From the NCBI GenBank assembly GCA_023052935.1, contig CM041295.1:21886880-21950879 (forward strand): a DNA stretch of 64,000 nt, read 5' to 3'. A program made the position numbers and the translations under genes. The notes under the pieces were generated by a model, which searched no databases, was not told the origin of the DNA, and saw nothing but the letters and a program-made list of their open reading frames with translations. Of this stretch, positions 40,455 to 51,654 are shown one piece after another (position 1 is the stretch's first letter; every line of letters begins with the position of its first letter). Source of the stretch: Piezodorus guildinii. Taxonomy: Eukaryota > Arthropoda > Insecta > Hemiptera > Pentatomidae.

Positions 40455-41245
40455 CATTTACTGTCCTCACTACATACGCCGATGACACATGTGTGTTATC
40501 TGTAAACAATGACCCAACTATTGCTTCCCAAACCCTTCATTCTCACATTGCTTCATTGAAGAAAGGTGCCAAAAGTTGAGGATCAAAATAAATCCTACTA
40601 AATCCCACCAAAAGTACCTTTACCCTTCGCCGCAAACCTATGTCTGCCTGTCCCACTATATCCTTTGGCAATATTCCACTCAACTCAGTTGAACAGATCC
40701 GATACCTTGCACTGCATCTTGACAGACGTCATACTTGGAATCCTCACATTAGACTGAAGCGACAAGAAACAGCTCGCAGATATCGTTTATTACAACATTT
40801 ACTTGACAAACATTCAAAACTTCCCACCTACTACAAAAAACTAATTTATATTACCATACTTAGGCCTATTTGGACATATGGAATTGAACTATGGGGATCC
40901 ACCAAGCCATCAAATTCCTCTAGCATCCAATCCTTGCAATCCAAAATCCTTCTAAAGATCCTAAATGCCCCTTACTTTGTCACCAATAAAATAATCCATA
41001 AAGACCTGAATATCCCATTAGTTGCAGACTTAGCCCGAAATAGATATACTTCTTTTCACTCCAAATTACCAGTCCACCCAAACCCAGTTGTCCACAATCT
41101 CTCATCTCCTCCATCCTCCAAGGCGGCTGAAAAGACGATGGCCTTAAGACCTACTTATCTCAATAAACTTTGAAGTTCTTGAAGTTGATGTATTTTTTTA
41201 TTTAATACAGTTGTAAATATCTCTATAATAAATAACAAAAAAAAT
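40450..41245 (+). pseudogene. Older LINE-B 3' fragment hit by the full-length copy
   Basis: Resumes the RT at SFTVLTTYADDTCVLS and continues MSACPTISFGN, IRYLALHLDRRHTW, LLQHLLDKHSKLPTYY, WTYGIELWGSTKPSNSS to PPRRLKR-like codons. Frameshifts lie near 40555-40615 and 41110. It ends AATAAATAACAAAAAAAA. The first bases ATTCATTTACT fit this fragment's own reading frame, so the full-length LINE-B used it as target. Its sequence upstream of the insertion is not seen at 35200, so it was already 5'-truncated there. Confidence 0.88.
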
Positions 41246-41255
41246 ATTTATTTCT

Positions 41256-41735
41256 TGCCTTTTTCGGCTACTGTTCACGTGTCCTGTTATGGCCTGATTT
41301 GTTTTTTTAAGGTTATTTAATTGGATATAAAAAACACGACAATATTTGTATTTAACTTTATCTTTATGTTTATTTTTGTTATATTGTTAGTAACGGACGC
41401 CCTGTTTCAAACTATTGTCAATTTAACGAAGAGATTTACGAGTTCACCGAACTATTGCAGATTGAAAGAAATACAATGGAGGCCCCTTTCACGGTAAAGG
41501 AAGTAACATCCAGAGATGCGGTGGTGAGTCAGAGACCCCTGCACCTGTGTAGGGTCAATGTCCACATAAAATGATTCACGTCCCCCGCCAGCCCAACTGC
41601 ATCAAGATGGAAGTAGTCAGAGCTTTTAGAAAGGAAAAAATACAAATGTTTTCAAGAGGTATTTTGCCTTGATACTGATGGCTCAACTATTGCCCATTTA
41701 TTGCTAAAGAAAAAGAAGCACTGATAGGCATATAT
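41256..41735. other. No recognised feature
   Basis: Mixed-composition sequence. Short frames carry no motif. Confidence 0.4.
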
Positions 41736-41893
41736 AATAATAATAGGCTTAGCGAACCCGAAGGTTCGATGCCGATACCACCAAATTCCGCCTACACAGA
41801 CTCGTCCAATGTTCAAGACCAAGCCCCCGAGATCAGCCTTAACGCAATCCTCCCATCGACGCTTCGGCCTACCTTTCGGACGCATACCAGTCG
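41736..41893 (-). pseudogene. RTE-like LINE 3' end
   Basis: The minus strand reads DPTGMRPKGRPKRRWEDCV, KADLGGL and GIWWYRHRTFGF, then a (TTA)n tail near 41736-41748. GRPxxRWxDCVxxDL is the conserved end of RTE-type ORF2. The short tandem-repeat tail also suits RTE rather than poly-A LINEs. Homologous to 44692-45103 and 50165-50885. Confidence 0.75.
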
Positions 41894-41904
41894 GATCAGC
41901 GATC

Positions 41905-42290
41905 TGAAGCAAGAAGGTGTTTAAAAAGGAGAGATTTGAAAGAAGATTGGGAAGGAGCATGTCGGATGTGTGATGGGAGAGTATTCCAGAAGAAAGAGGA
42001 CCGAGCTAAAAAGGAAAATTCATTTTTTTTGGTTCTACGGGAAGGCGTATAGAGGTCAGAAGGACGGGATCTGGTTTCCTGAGTATGGATTAACAATCCA
42101 TAAATTAAAAATTTAAATTGCAAGAGACTATAGATGTAAGAGGGGCGATGGGAGCGGATGACTTGATAGAGAAAGAAACCAAGGAAATATTGCCTTCGAA
42201 TCGAGGGATATAGCCAATAGCCAATTTGACTCATCATTACAGAATCCTGCATCACCACACATATTGAGGCTGGGCTGGATTTATATATGT
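41905..42290 (-). pseudogene. C-terminus of another LINE ORF2 (CR1/Daphne-like)
   Basis: The minus strand reads SIRRQYFLGFFLYQVIRSHR, TRSRPSDLYTPSRRTK, SFFWNTLPSHIRHAPSQSSF and KSLLFKHLL. The FWNxLPxxIRxAPSxxxFKxxL ending is common to CR1- and Jockey-related LINEs. The copy at 60962-61445 matches the upstream part (LRHFFIKLSNP...). The clade is uncertain. Confidence 0.65.
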
Positions 42291-42294
42291 CCAT

Positions 42295-42919
42295 GAGTTA
42301 ATTCGAAATAATTAATCTCTATGTATTTCTATTTGGCAGTATCTCCCTCTAATTTTTCTTTGATATTGCCTTCAGGATTGATCCGGTGTGCTGTGTACAC
42401 ATAGCAACTCAGCCAAGTTGAGCAGCGATTCCAAATGGGAATTTTTTCTACTTATTTTAAATAGAATTAAAAGTTTTGGGCACGAACGTGAATAGAAAAA
42501 AATAGAAGAGAGAGACAATAGAATAAATTCGGAATTGAATAGAGTGACTGGATGCGAGTTTATTGTTGAGGTAGCGCCTGTACGGGGGGACTGTGAAGGG
42601 TAAGACGCTGACTCAACCAACTCTGAACGTTTGCAAATGTATTTGTTTACTAGCTGCATTCTTCGCCTCTTAGTCATCGTTGACCTTGGAACTTGGAAGA
42701 GCCACCCTGCGGTAAATTTCTTCAATTCTCAACTATCAACTGGACTTCGTTTCTGTGAATATAGCCTATCGTTAACCTTTATTGCTGATGTAATTTATTT
42801 CTACCTTTATTGGAACACTTAATTTTAATTATCTTTTCTTAAATATGTTTAATTAGGTCAATTTTGATTCCTCTATTTTTACACCGGTTTAAGAATTCAT
42901 TTAGTTTAATTTCGTTTCT
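42295..42919. other. No recognised feature
   Basis: Unassigned. Less AT-rich around 42540-42720. Two opposing short frames (42372-42725 minus, 42631-42822 plus) lack motifs. Confidence 0.4.
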
Positions 42920-42947
42920 AATCTTTTCTTATAACGAATATTACCTT

Positions 42948-44000
42948 TATTAGAATCCCACACTATTCCTTCCCATCAGTTTGGATTCCGTTCCCAACAT
43001 TCAACCGTTCAGCAAGGGCTCCGAGTCGTTGACCATATTTCCTCTGCCCTTGAGAACAAGGAGTACTGCTCGGGTGCATTTCTGGACATAACGCAAGCAT
43101 TTGACCGGGTGTGGCACCCGGGATTACTCTTTAAGCTCAAAAACCATTTACCCCAATCCCTATACCTAGTCCTCCGATCCTATCTATCAAACCGCTCCTT
43201 CCGAGTTCGCTGTGGTGCAGAATATGCCAATTATTATCCAGTCGAATCCGGTGTTCCTCAGGGTAGTGTCCTTGGTCCTTTCCTCTACAATATATACACG
43301 GCTAATATTCCTGTTTGCCCTAATACCTTCCTAGCAACGTTCGCTGATGACACAGCTATCCTATCCTCTCACTTAGATCCCGAAATTGCATCTATAGGCC
43401 TCCAAACGCACCTTTCTCAAATTGAAGACTGGTGTAACAACTGGAGAATCAAAGTTAATCAATCCAAATGCAAACATGTCACCTTTACCCTTCGAAGACA
43501 ATCCTGCCCTCCAGTTCTCTTTAACTCCGTTCCGCTTCCTTTCTCCGACACAGTCCGGTATCTTGGCTTCCTTCTGGACAAAAGACTAACTTGGAACCCG
43601 CATACTAGACTTAAACGACAAGAACTTAATCGACGATTTGGACAATTATACAGACTACTGAACAGAAATTCTAAATTATCTATCGAGAACAAACTGCTAA
43701 TATACAAGACAGTACTGAAACCTATCTGGACTTACGGACTTGAACTGTGGGGGACAGCCAAATTTTCTAACATCAAACGCATTCAATCCTTTCAATCAAA
43801 AGTCCTCTGAACAATAGTTAATGCTCCTTATTATGTATCCAACCATACCTTACACCAAGACCTAAATATTCCATTTATTTTAGACCTTATACCATTAAAA
43901 TTCTCTAAATTCCATCAAAACCTTATCCATCACCCTGATCCCCTAGCTCAATCCTTATCCAGCTCCACACATCCTTACCATCCTCCTAGAAGGTTGAACA
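42948..44000 (+). pseudogene. LINE-A1 copy 3 reverse transcriptase fragment
   Basis: Open from HQFGFRSQHST through GAFLDITQAFDRVW, GVPQGSVLGP, the catalytic FADDTAIL and YLGFLLDKRLTW to QSFQSKVL. There a CGA-to-TGA change (at about 43808) stops it. The frame then continues TIVNAPYYVSNHTLHQDL until a one-base loss near 43999 (RRLN in place of RRLKRQ). FLYNIYTANIP replaces the family's ILYNIYTADIP. Dead by truncation alone. Confidence 0.9.
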
Positions 44001-44034
44001 GCAGTGGCCTCGAGACCTCTTGTAAAATGTATGT

Positions 44035-44063
44035 TGGAGTTCTAGCATTGGCTAGATTCTCCA
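44035..44063 (+). promoter_or_regulatory. Conserved LINE 3'UTR hairpin, A1 form
   Basis: Outer TGGAG/CTCCA, inner CTAGC/GCTAG, loop ATTG, identical to 16876-16904. Confidence 0.78.
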
Positions 44064-44499
44064 CTCACGTGCTGTATGCTTGTGAATTGTATATAGGTAT
44101 GAGTGACTTTTGTATATATTTTATTGATTTTGTTTTGTATATATGTATATTGTATTATTATTATATAAATTTATTGTTTTGTATATATCGTGTGAATGTA
44201 GTATGAATGTTGTACTTCATCACTATTAAAAATGTCCTAAATTGGACAGATTGTAATATTTCTCAATAAAGAATTGTTTTCGAAAAAAAAATCTTTTCTT
44301 ATATCAGTTTTTTAGGGTTACTTTTGTTCCTTATGTTGTTTACATGTATTTATATAGTTGTTTTGATTCGTCGTTTACTTTCATTATTATATATATATAT
44401 TTTTTATACAGTCCACTAATTTTGTTTAACCGAGCCATCCCGAATTTGAGTTATCACTTGGAAGTACTAATCTTCCATGATGGCTCAGAGTAAACCGCT

Positions 44500-44690
44500 A
44501 CTCCAACATTAGACAAACGGCCAAGCCTTCCTCATAACAACAAAAGGTTCATATACATGACTATCATAATACCAATTATGGATTTGAGCTTTGGGGTTCC
44601 ACCAAACCATCCAATTCTCCCAGTATCAAATCCTTACAATCTGAAACCCTTCCTCAAATCCTGGCAAAACTATCGCAATATTTTCCGCTC
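44500..44690 (+). pseudogene. LINE-B ORF2 C-terminal fragment
   Basis: LDKRSSLPHNNKRFIYMTII-like codons, then LWGSTKPSNS decayed to FGVPPNHPILP by a frame change, then LQSETLPQILAKL. It ends where an RTE tail begins at 44692. Between 44290 and 44500 only a short TA tract is noticeable. Confidence 0.65.
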
Positions 44691-44691
44691 T

Positions 44692-45103
44692 TATATAATA
44701 ATAATAATAGGCTTACCGAACCCGAAGGTTCGAAGCCGATACCACCAAATTCCGCCAACACAGACTCGTCCAATGTCCACCGTTAAGCCCAAGCCCCCGA
44801 GATCAGCATCAACGCAATCCTCCCATCGACGCTTCGGCCTACCTTTCGGACGCCTACCAGTCGGATCAGCGTATACCAACTTTCTTGGAATCCGTTCCTC
44901 ACCGAGCCCATTTGAGTCTCCGCGATGCTATCAACTCAATTATATTCACAGGCTACAAACTCTGCAATTCCGCGTTGTGCAACCTTCTAAACTCCCCAGT
45001 GGCCTCATCTTTCTTTGGACCAAATATTTTACGCAGTACGTTATTTTCGAAAACCTTAAGCCTTTGTTCATCATTCAAAGTAAGCGGTCACGTTTCACAT
45101 GAT
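44692..45103 (-). pseudogene. RTE-like LINE C-terminal fragment
   Basis: The minus strand reads KCETxPLTLNDEQRLKVFEN, a PKKDEATGEFRRLHNAEL-like stretch, RRLKWARxGEERIPRKLV, then DPTGRRPKGRPKRRWEDCV, DADLGGLGLTVDIGR and IWWYRLRTFGFG. A (TTA)n tail follows at 44692-44707. It covers the C-terminal domain after the RT. Frames are broken between these blocks. Confidence 0.78.
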
Positions 45104-45740
45104 TAATTCACTCCGCTCTTATATAGCTAAGTAAAATTAATAATTTCAATATTGATAAAAATGAAAAATAAAGTAATATACGGGGCAAGGATCATGCATG
45201 ATGAACATAATAAGAATAAATTATATCGAAGAAAATCCTTTGGAATCTTCATCCATAAAATTGTATTCCTCGTTTGTCGGCGAGGAACCATTCCGACGAA
45301 AATGAATATAACGAACCCGGAACGAGGGTAAGGGATCAGATGGCATTAAAATGCGAAGGCGGGGAGCGTAGGAATAAAGAATTTAGAGAAGACGGTTTGA
45401 AGGATGTGACCGAGTACCGTCATGAATAGGGCGGCAAGGCTTAATCAAACCCACGGGATCGGGATAGGGGTGGGGTGGGGGGAGATATGGGGATATGGGA
45501 TTCTCATCCCCTCTGCCCTCGCCTACATTATTCATCCCGTACTGTTTACATCACGTCAATGAGTCCATGATTGTCAAATCCTCAGAGGGGAAAGTATTTC
45601 ATAGATGTCTTAACAACATTCTAAATAATGTGTTAATATTGCTAAACGAAATCCACTGTATTAAATGCATCTGGGAACATTATCTTATTTCTAGACAAGA
45701 CTTCATTAATTATTTATCATTCATGAAAAAAATAAATAAT
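45104..45740. other. Unassigned, GC-richer island
   Basis: About 45240-45560 is clearly less AT-rich than its surroundings and includes GGGGTGGGGTGGGGGG near 45470. No ORF with a family motif is seen. It may be single-copy host sequence, for instance regulatory or part of an untranslated exon. Confidence 0.35.
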
Positions 45741-45754
45741 TAAAATACTTTTAT

Positions 45755-46985
45755 TAATCCCACTTACCTAATTTTAAGGGAAAGTTTTGCGAAAGTAAAA
45801 ATTTTCGAATTCTATTTTTCAACGAAAATTGACGTTTTTGGGTTCCCTGAGTCCAAATAACCAAGTCCCGAAAGAAAGTCTGTGTGCCCGTGTGTGTTTG
45901 TGTGGTAAGTCTAGCGCTAAAACAAAAAGTCGAACGGAACTTTTCTTTTTTTTTTTTTTTTTTTTTTAATTTTATTGATATTTACAACTGTACATACAAT
46001 ATAAACAACAAGTAAATGGGTTAATTTACAATTATGGGCGTGATAATGTCTTGTGAAGAAACAACCCAGTGGTAGCACTTCAATGTCAATTTAATTTAAG
46101 TAGGTCTCGAGGCCATCGTCTTTTCAATCGCCACGGAGGGTTGACAGGAATAGATGGGAATGATAAGTTGCATACAAGAGGATTCGCGTGGGTCGGGAGT
46201 TTGGAATGAAAAGAGGCATATCTGTTTCGGGCTAGTTCTGCGACAAATGGGATATTTAGGTCATTATGGATGATTTTATTCGTAACGAAATAAGGAGCAT
46301 TTAGGATTTTGCGAAGGATTTTGGATTGTAAGGATTGAATGCGAGAGGATTTAGATGGTTTAGTAGAGCTCCAAAGCTCGATTCCATATGTCCAGGTGGT
46401 CTGATGATGGAAACATAAATAAGCTTTTTGTAATAAATTGGGAGTTTTGAACGTTTGTCTAGTAAGTGTTGTAGTAGTCGGTATCTACGGGCAGTTTCGT
46501 GTCGTACGGAACTGAAATTACATATTTAAGACAAATATACGCCTGGGATGTTACAGCAACTTTTTCATCAAAATCGGCTCTCCAGAAGAGCCACTTTATA
46601 CTATGCATTTTGCACCTTTTTATGATTTTCTTAAAAACGGTTCTAACGATTTTGATTAAACTTGCTATAACTATGAAAAATTTAATGGGCTTTAATAAGT
46701 TGTAGGTTTAACTCTGTTTGAAATAGTCTGAAAGGGCATTAACGCCGACATTTTCAATTTTCTTCCTCTCTAAAGTATCTTTTATTTTGTAGATTCGCAA
46801 AAACTTAACAATATCATCTTAATGACATCGACGAAGAACGACTAAATATACAAGTTGGACGAATTTGATGACCAACTAAAGGAATAAAATAGCAAAACTA
46901 TTTCGTTTTAGAGTTCCCAGGGTATAATATAAAAAAAAGTTCACTAAATTTTATTATGATGTGTATATATACAGTTGTGGTCATA
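45755..46985 (-). repeat. H-repeat copy interrupted by LINE-B
   Basis: Hairpin side at 45755-45785 (ACTTACCTAATTTTAAGGGA), GGGTTCCCTGAGTCCAAATA and a GTGTGTTTGTGTGG tract. After the insert it continues TACGGAACTGAAATTACAT, CTATGCATTTTGCACC, TCGCAAAAACTTAACA. Duplications GTCGAACGGAACT (45928-45940) and GTCGTACGGAACT (46501-46513) bracket the LINE-B piece. Confidence 0.82.
45941..46500 (-). pseudogene. LINE-B 3' fragment, 5'-truncated
   Basis: Poly-A (T run 45946-45967), the 3'UTR with hairpin (TGAAG/CTTCA outer, inner CTACC against GGTTG, one mismatch), then ORF2 in reverse from RLKR through KLPTHANPLV, LARNRYASFHSKLP, FVTNKIIHNDLNIPFVAEL and LWSSTKPSKSSRIQSL. It ends at RYRLLQ near 46500. 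Confidence 0.85.
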
Positions 46986-46989
46986 GAAA

Positions 46990-47520
46990 TCGCATCAATC
47001 AATACAAAAAACGTTTCCAAAATTAACTACCGCATGTTTTAAAAAATGCGCGTAATCAGCATAAAACAAATTGTATTGTATATTGAAAATTAAAGAAAAG
47101 CACATAAAAATCAAAGACAAAAATATAGAAGTTTAAGTTCTCTCGTAAAATGCATTATAATATTAATTTTCAAAACTATGAACACTGTTGATTTGTGGCG
47201 TCACTGTTTTCTGTGAAAATTGTTCCACTCCATGTAATCTCACACTGCTGATTGTTTTTTTATAGCAAAATGCTTAAAATTCGACGTAATTAAAACTTTT
47301 ATTCTGGTAGTAGTTAAAACATACATTTTGTGGAATTCGGAGGGACGGGTGTGGAGGCTAAGATTTTACTTTTAGTTCATTACATATCATTTTTTACCCA
47401 TCATATTATTTTACTGATAAATAAAAATAGAGATTGAGAAATTATTGGAAATATAAAATTACAATTATTCCATCGTACAGGATTGGGACCACCATTTTAC
47501 CAACTAAGGATAAGTAACAT
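46990..47520. other. No recognised feature
   Basis: AT-rich and unassigned. Confidence 0.4.
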
Positions 47521-47529
47521 AACCAATGC

Positions 47530-47604
47530 CATCTGCCGGGTACGAACGCGCGGTCTTGGGTTTAGAAGGATGTTATGCAGACCACTAAACCACAGGGGAC
47601 GCCA
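47530..47604 (-). repeat. tRNA-like SINE head (third type)
   Basis: The minus strand reads GTGGTTTAGTGGTCTGCATA (A-box TGGTTTAGTGG) and GCGTTCGTACCCGGCA (B-box) at tRNA-like spacing. The sequence differs from the SINE-1 and SINE-2 heads. No CCA-ready acceptor stem is apparent, so it is more likely a SINE than a functional tRNA gene. Confidence 0.5.
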
Positions 47605-48079
47605 AAATGTAAGTTTTGTTTTTGATGATGGATAAAAGCTATCCTTCCGGTTATAAATTTATTTATTTATTTTTATGAGTCTCATATATTTATCTAATTT
47701 AGACTTGAAAACACAAATATAAAAACGTATTAACATAAAAAACACATGTTATAAATACTATAATACCCGAGATATAAATTTTAAATGGAGTAAACAAGAG
47801 GTTATGACATCACTGGAGTAGGCGCGTGTCTTCTTGTAATAAAGGTCCACATTAATGATGATAACAGTGAAATTTCGATAACTGATTATAGGGTAGCAGT
47901 TACCAAGTGATAACGACTTCCGGTAACAGGTGATTTAGTGGCTTGTGAATCCATAATTTGTTAAACCATTTACTGACATTATGGTCGAAATTATTATCCG
48001 GAAATTACTTAGAATGAGGGCAAGACTTAACAAGTTAAACTGGTTTTGATACTTTCGAAAATAGAACAAAGATTAAATA

Positions 48080-48520
48080 CATACATACATAGTTGGCGCA
48101 ATAACCCACTAAAGGGCGAAGACCTCTAAAACGTTCCAGTTCTCAACACCTATACGCTGGGACGGTACCAACCCACCTCACATTCGGCCTGCCCACTCTT
48201 CGCTCGCCATGACGCTCCTCGACCAATGACTTCTTAGGAATCCCGTCTTCCTCCATCTTCGCCACGTGACCTGCCTGCCTATCGGAGCCTCCCAATCTTG
48301 ATCCACTTGATACCAGCAGGATCGTCAGCCTTGAGAGTTCCTGGTTCTTCCTCCTTTTCCAGATATCTCCCTCTCGAGCCGGGCGGGAAATTCTTCTTAA
48401 TATTTTCCTCTTAAACACACGAAGCATGTTCTCACTGGCTTTGGTGAAGGCCCAGGTCTCTGATCCAAGAACAGGACGAACCAGAATCCTATATAAGCAG
48501 ACGGGCTTTATGGCTTGTTT
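48080..48520 (-). pseudogene. Second RTE-like LINE 3' end
   Basis: The minus strand reads GSETWAFTKASENMLRVFKR, KILRRISRPAREGDIW, GHVAKMEEDGIPKKSLVEE, RRVGRPNVRWVG. A 3'UTR ending in a (TATG)n tail (CATACATACATA at 48083-48094 on plus) follows. It has the same architecture as the RTE-like pieces above but a different sequence and tail unit, hence a separate family. Confidence 0.7.
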
Positions 48521-48596
48521 GAGAGGTGTCTGTTTTTATAGCGCTTTGCACGTCCAAAGTAGCTCCGATTAAAATTAAATAAATCCGGTGAACGAT

Positions 48597-49276
48597 TTTT
48601 TTGTTTTTATTATATTTTATTAAAATTTACGACTGTATAGGAATACATCAAGTAAATATGCTGATGCTCTCGAGGCCATCTCCTTTTCAGACGCCTCGGA
48701 GGATTGTCGGGAATTGAAGAGGAAGCAAGGATTAAAACTAGTGGGTTAGAGTGGGATTGGAGTTTGTCATGAAAGGATTGATACCTGGTTCGGGCTAAAT
48801 CAGCTACAAAAGGAATATTAAGGTCTTTATGGATAAGCTTATTCGTGACAAAATAAGGAGCGTTTAGGATTTTCCGAAGGATTTTGGATTGGATACGAGA
48901 ATAATTTTATGGTTATTGGAGCCCCATAGCTCAACTCCGTAAGTCCAGATAGGTCTTATGATGGTCATGTAGATGAGTCTTTTGTAGTTAAGTGAAAGTT
49001 TAGAGCGTTTGTCTAGTAAGTGTTGAAGTAACCGAAAGCGGCGAGCAGTTTCTTGTCGTTTCAGTCTAGTGTGCGGATTCCATGTTAAACGTTTGTCAAG
49101 TTGAAGTCCTAGGTAGCGGATCTGTTCAACTGGAACAAGCGGAATATTATTAAATGATACTGTAGGGCAGGATATCATAGGTTTACGACGTAGGATGAAG
49201 GTAATTTGGTGGGATTCGTTGAAATTTATTTTAATTCCCCAATTCTGACACCATACCTCAAGGTCGGTTAAAGATT
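48597..49276 (-). pseudogene. LINE-B fragment with 3'UTR deletion
   Basis: The minus strand reads, from about 49276, codons for ILRRKPMISCPTVSFNN, IRYLGLQLDKRLTWNPH, LLQHLLDKRSKLSLNYK, WTYGVELWGS, then RRLKRRWPR. An A-rich 3' end follows. Most of the 3'UTR including the hairpin is missing (about 48665), and one frameshift lies near 48897. Confidence 0.85.
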
Positions 49277-49279
49277 TTT

Positions 49280-50160
49280 AAAAAAATAAGACAAATTAAT
49301 GATTTATAGTAGGTACTGTGTGAATATAGTATCATTCTTTATCAGATTCTTCCACCTAAGTTTACGTTTTGAGTTCCTCGGTCAAGGACAGTATCCAAAT
49401 TGTGTCTCACCAATTTTGGTCGGGCACCGAGAAATTAGAAAGCTTGGGGGCGAAAAACACATTTTATTTGATATATCTGGTTCTAATGAAGGTAGAAAAA
49501 TACGTTTGGTGTCAAAATTACCCTTTTTTAAAAATAAAATAATAAAAAAAAGAGGCATTAAATTATTTAAGTTTGATTTTTAGTACCTACTCTAAAAATG
49601 TAAATAATCTCGTGAAAACAGTTATTTTTAACAGGGTTATAAGTACTTTTTTGAAGGTTTATAAGTAAAATACATTGCAATAAAGTTTTTCTTTAGATAG
49701 GATAATTTTTTTTTTAATCAAGGTACTAACAAATCCTTCCTGAAATATGAGTAGAAATATAGACATATAATATACTTTTGGAAAGCTCAAGATTTTAGAA
49801 AAGTAATTATGGAATTAAGTAAGTTGTACAAGTTAACATAATGTCTTCATAAGGTCATAAACTTATGAAAATGTGTTATTAAAAATGTTTGTAACGAAGG
49901 GTGTCATGGGATTCAGTGTAGCCAACGTACAGTATCGTATGATTTACGTACCAAATCTTTTGTAAGTTGTTGAAATACATGCGAAGTTGTCATTAATTAA
50001 CAATTTATCATTAATTAATTGACAATGTTATGAATTATTTCTATCTTTAAAAATTATTTCATGAAAACAGAAGTTTCACGTTAAATTAAATGGAAATTTC
50101 GTAAATACTAAATTTAATTTCTTATATTTAATTAAAAAAATTCCTTTGAAAAATAAATTA
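49280..50160. other. No recognised feature
   Basis: AT-rich. A 94-codon frame at 49299-49583 has no motif I recognise and an AT-driven composition. It could be a chance ORF. Confidence 0.4.
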
Positions 50161-50164
50161 TTAT

Positions 50165-50885
50165 AACAATAATAATAGGCTTACCGAACCCGAAGGTTCG
50201 ATGCCGTTACCACCAAATTCCGCCAACACAGGACTCGTCCAATGTCCACCGTTAAACCCAAGTCCCCGAGATCAGCCTCAACGCAATCCTCCCATCGACG
50301 CTTCGGCCTACCTTTCGGATCAGCGAATACCAACTTTCTCGAAATCCGTTCTTCACCGAGCCTAACAACTTTACTCGCCCATTTGAGTCTCCGCGATGCT
50401 ATCAACTAAATTATATTTACAGGATACAAGTTCCGCAATTCCGTGTTGTGCAACCTTCTAAACTCCCCAGTGGCCTCATCTCTCTTCGGACCAAATATTT
50501 TCCGCAGTATCTTATTTTCGAAAACCTTAAGCCGTTGTTCATCCTTTAAAGTAAGCGGCCACGTTTCACACCCTTAAAGAACCGTCGAAAGAATAATAGT
50601 TTTATAAATTCTAACCTTTAAGTTTTTAGATAGAAGCCGCGAACTAAGTAACTTAGCAACTGAATAATAACACGCATTTCCCACCTTTAACCGGGACTTC
50701 ATTTTTTCTAGTTATAATTGAACCTAAATACTTGAATTTCTCTACGTGTTCAAAAGAATGCCCTGATAAATCAATATCACTAAGATCGCCACCGTTTCTG
50801 CTGCTAATCATATATTTCGTCTTATCGGTATTTAATTCGAGTCTTATTTGTTTACCGGTTTTTATTAACACACTTGATAATAAAA
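50165..50885 (-). pseudogene. RTE-like LINE, RT end plus C-terminal domain
   Basis: The minus strand reads LELNTDKTKYMISSRNG, FEHVEKFKYLGSIITRKNE (RT thumb region), LLSSRLLSKNLKVRIYKTII, CETWPLTLKDEQRLKVFENK, ILRKIFGPKRDEATGEF, IASRRLKWASKVVRLGEE, GRPKRRWEDCVEADLGDL and a (TTA)n-like tail. Several frameshifts and stops. It is the longest RTE-like piece in the window and gives context to 41736-41893 and 44692-45103. Confidence 0.82.
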
Positions 50886-50889
50886 TTAT

Positions 50890-51440
50890 AATTACCGAAT
50901 AAAATTGGAAACGTTTTTATTTCTGTTCATGTTTAAACATGAATTACACCCGATTGAATTTAAACGCGAACTAAGGAGGAGCGACTCACTAGTATTGTAT
51001 TGTATAATGCATAGGTTCCTCAATATTGATGTTAACACTCTTTACGGTTTTATAAGAGAAAATAAATTCGTTACTCTGGAGAAGAATTAATCCGAAGGGT
51101 GGATTTATACAGCCGCAGAAGTAGATTAAAAGGTTTGGAATAGTTGTCGTGGCGGACCTAGCATGTGAAAGCCCAACTTACAATTAATACTCAAACTTCT
51201 TCGCCTGCTTTTCTAGCTATGTCGGAATAGCAAAGTATTTGTCAAGAAATTAGAACACATGTAACATGAAAACACAATTGACTTCAAAACCACTTGACAT
51301 TCGGTGTATAAATGTCAAAACTCATTAATAATCTTCCAATATTAAAATGATGTGAGAATGATTGACTTTGTGTAGATACTGAGGAGAAGTTAATAGAGGA
51401 TGCAGTCATAGAAACATTTAATTTAGTAGAAACATAATTT
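50890..51440. other. No recognised feature
   Basis: A 61-codon frame at 50905-51090 (KHELHPIEFKRELRRSDSL...) has no family I recognise. Confidence 0.35.
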
Positions 51441-51446
51441 ATTTGC

Positions 51447-51487
51447 GCCTACGTTTCGGCCTTAATTCTAGGCCATTTTCAGGGCTA
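51447..51487 (-). ncRNA. Hammerhead-like motif, solo
   Basis: The reverse complement reads AGCCCTGAAAATGGCC, a loop, then GGCCGAAACGTAGGC. Same layout as the motifs at 24246 and 25074 (GGCC/GGCC stem, GAAAC), but the core is CTGAAAA. Only one arm is present; the flanks were not matched to an inverted partner. Confidence 0.35.
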
Positions 51488-51597
51488 TAAAATAAAAGAT
51501 AAAATCAAGTAATATAAATAATTATATCTTACAAAGAGAAATTCCACATATTAAGTAATGGGAGAGAAATATATCATTCTTGAAATGAAATGAAATT

Positions 51598-51650
51598 AAA
51601 TGAAAAATAATTTTTATTCCGGGACACCTAGTCCCCTGAGAATAATATTG
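51598..51650 (-). repeat. LINE-type 3' end motif
   Basis: The reverse complement contains GGGGACTAGGTGTCCCGGAA followed by TAAAAATTATT, another GGGAC/GTCCC stem with an AATAAA-like tail. Confidence 0.45.
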
Positions 51651-51654
51651 ATAT

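Larger units (their letters stand above)
42934..44289 (+). mobile_element. LINE-A1 copy 3, 5'-truncated
   Basis: Begins in the RT (ESHTIPSHQFGFRSQHST region) and ends in an A run. A perfect 14-bp duplication AATCTTTTCTTATA flanks it (42920-42933 and 44290-44303). Nearly identical to the matching part of 26010-30625. The 3'UTR hairpin is at 44035-44063 with the A1 arms. Confidence 0.94.

Noticed and set aside
45495..45743. 82-codon ORF
   Set aside because: No motif, composition shifts midway, and no homologous copy in the window. Not supportable as a gene.
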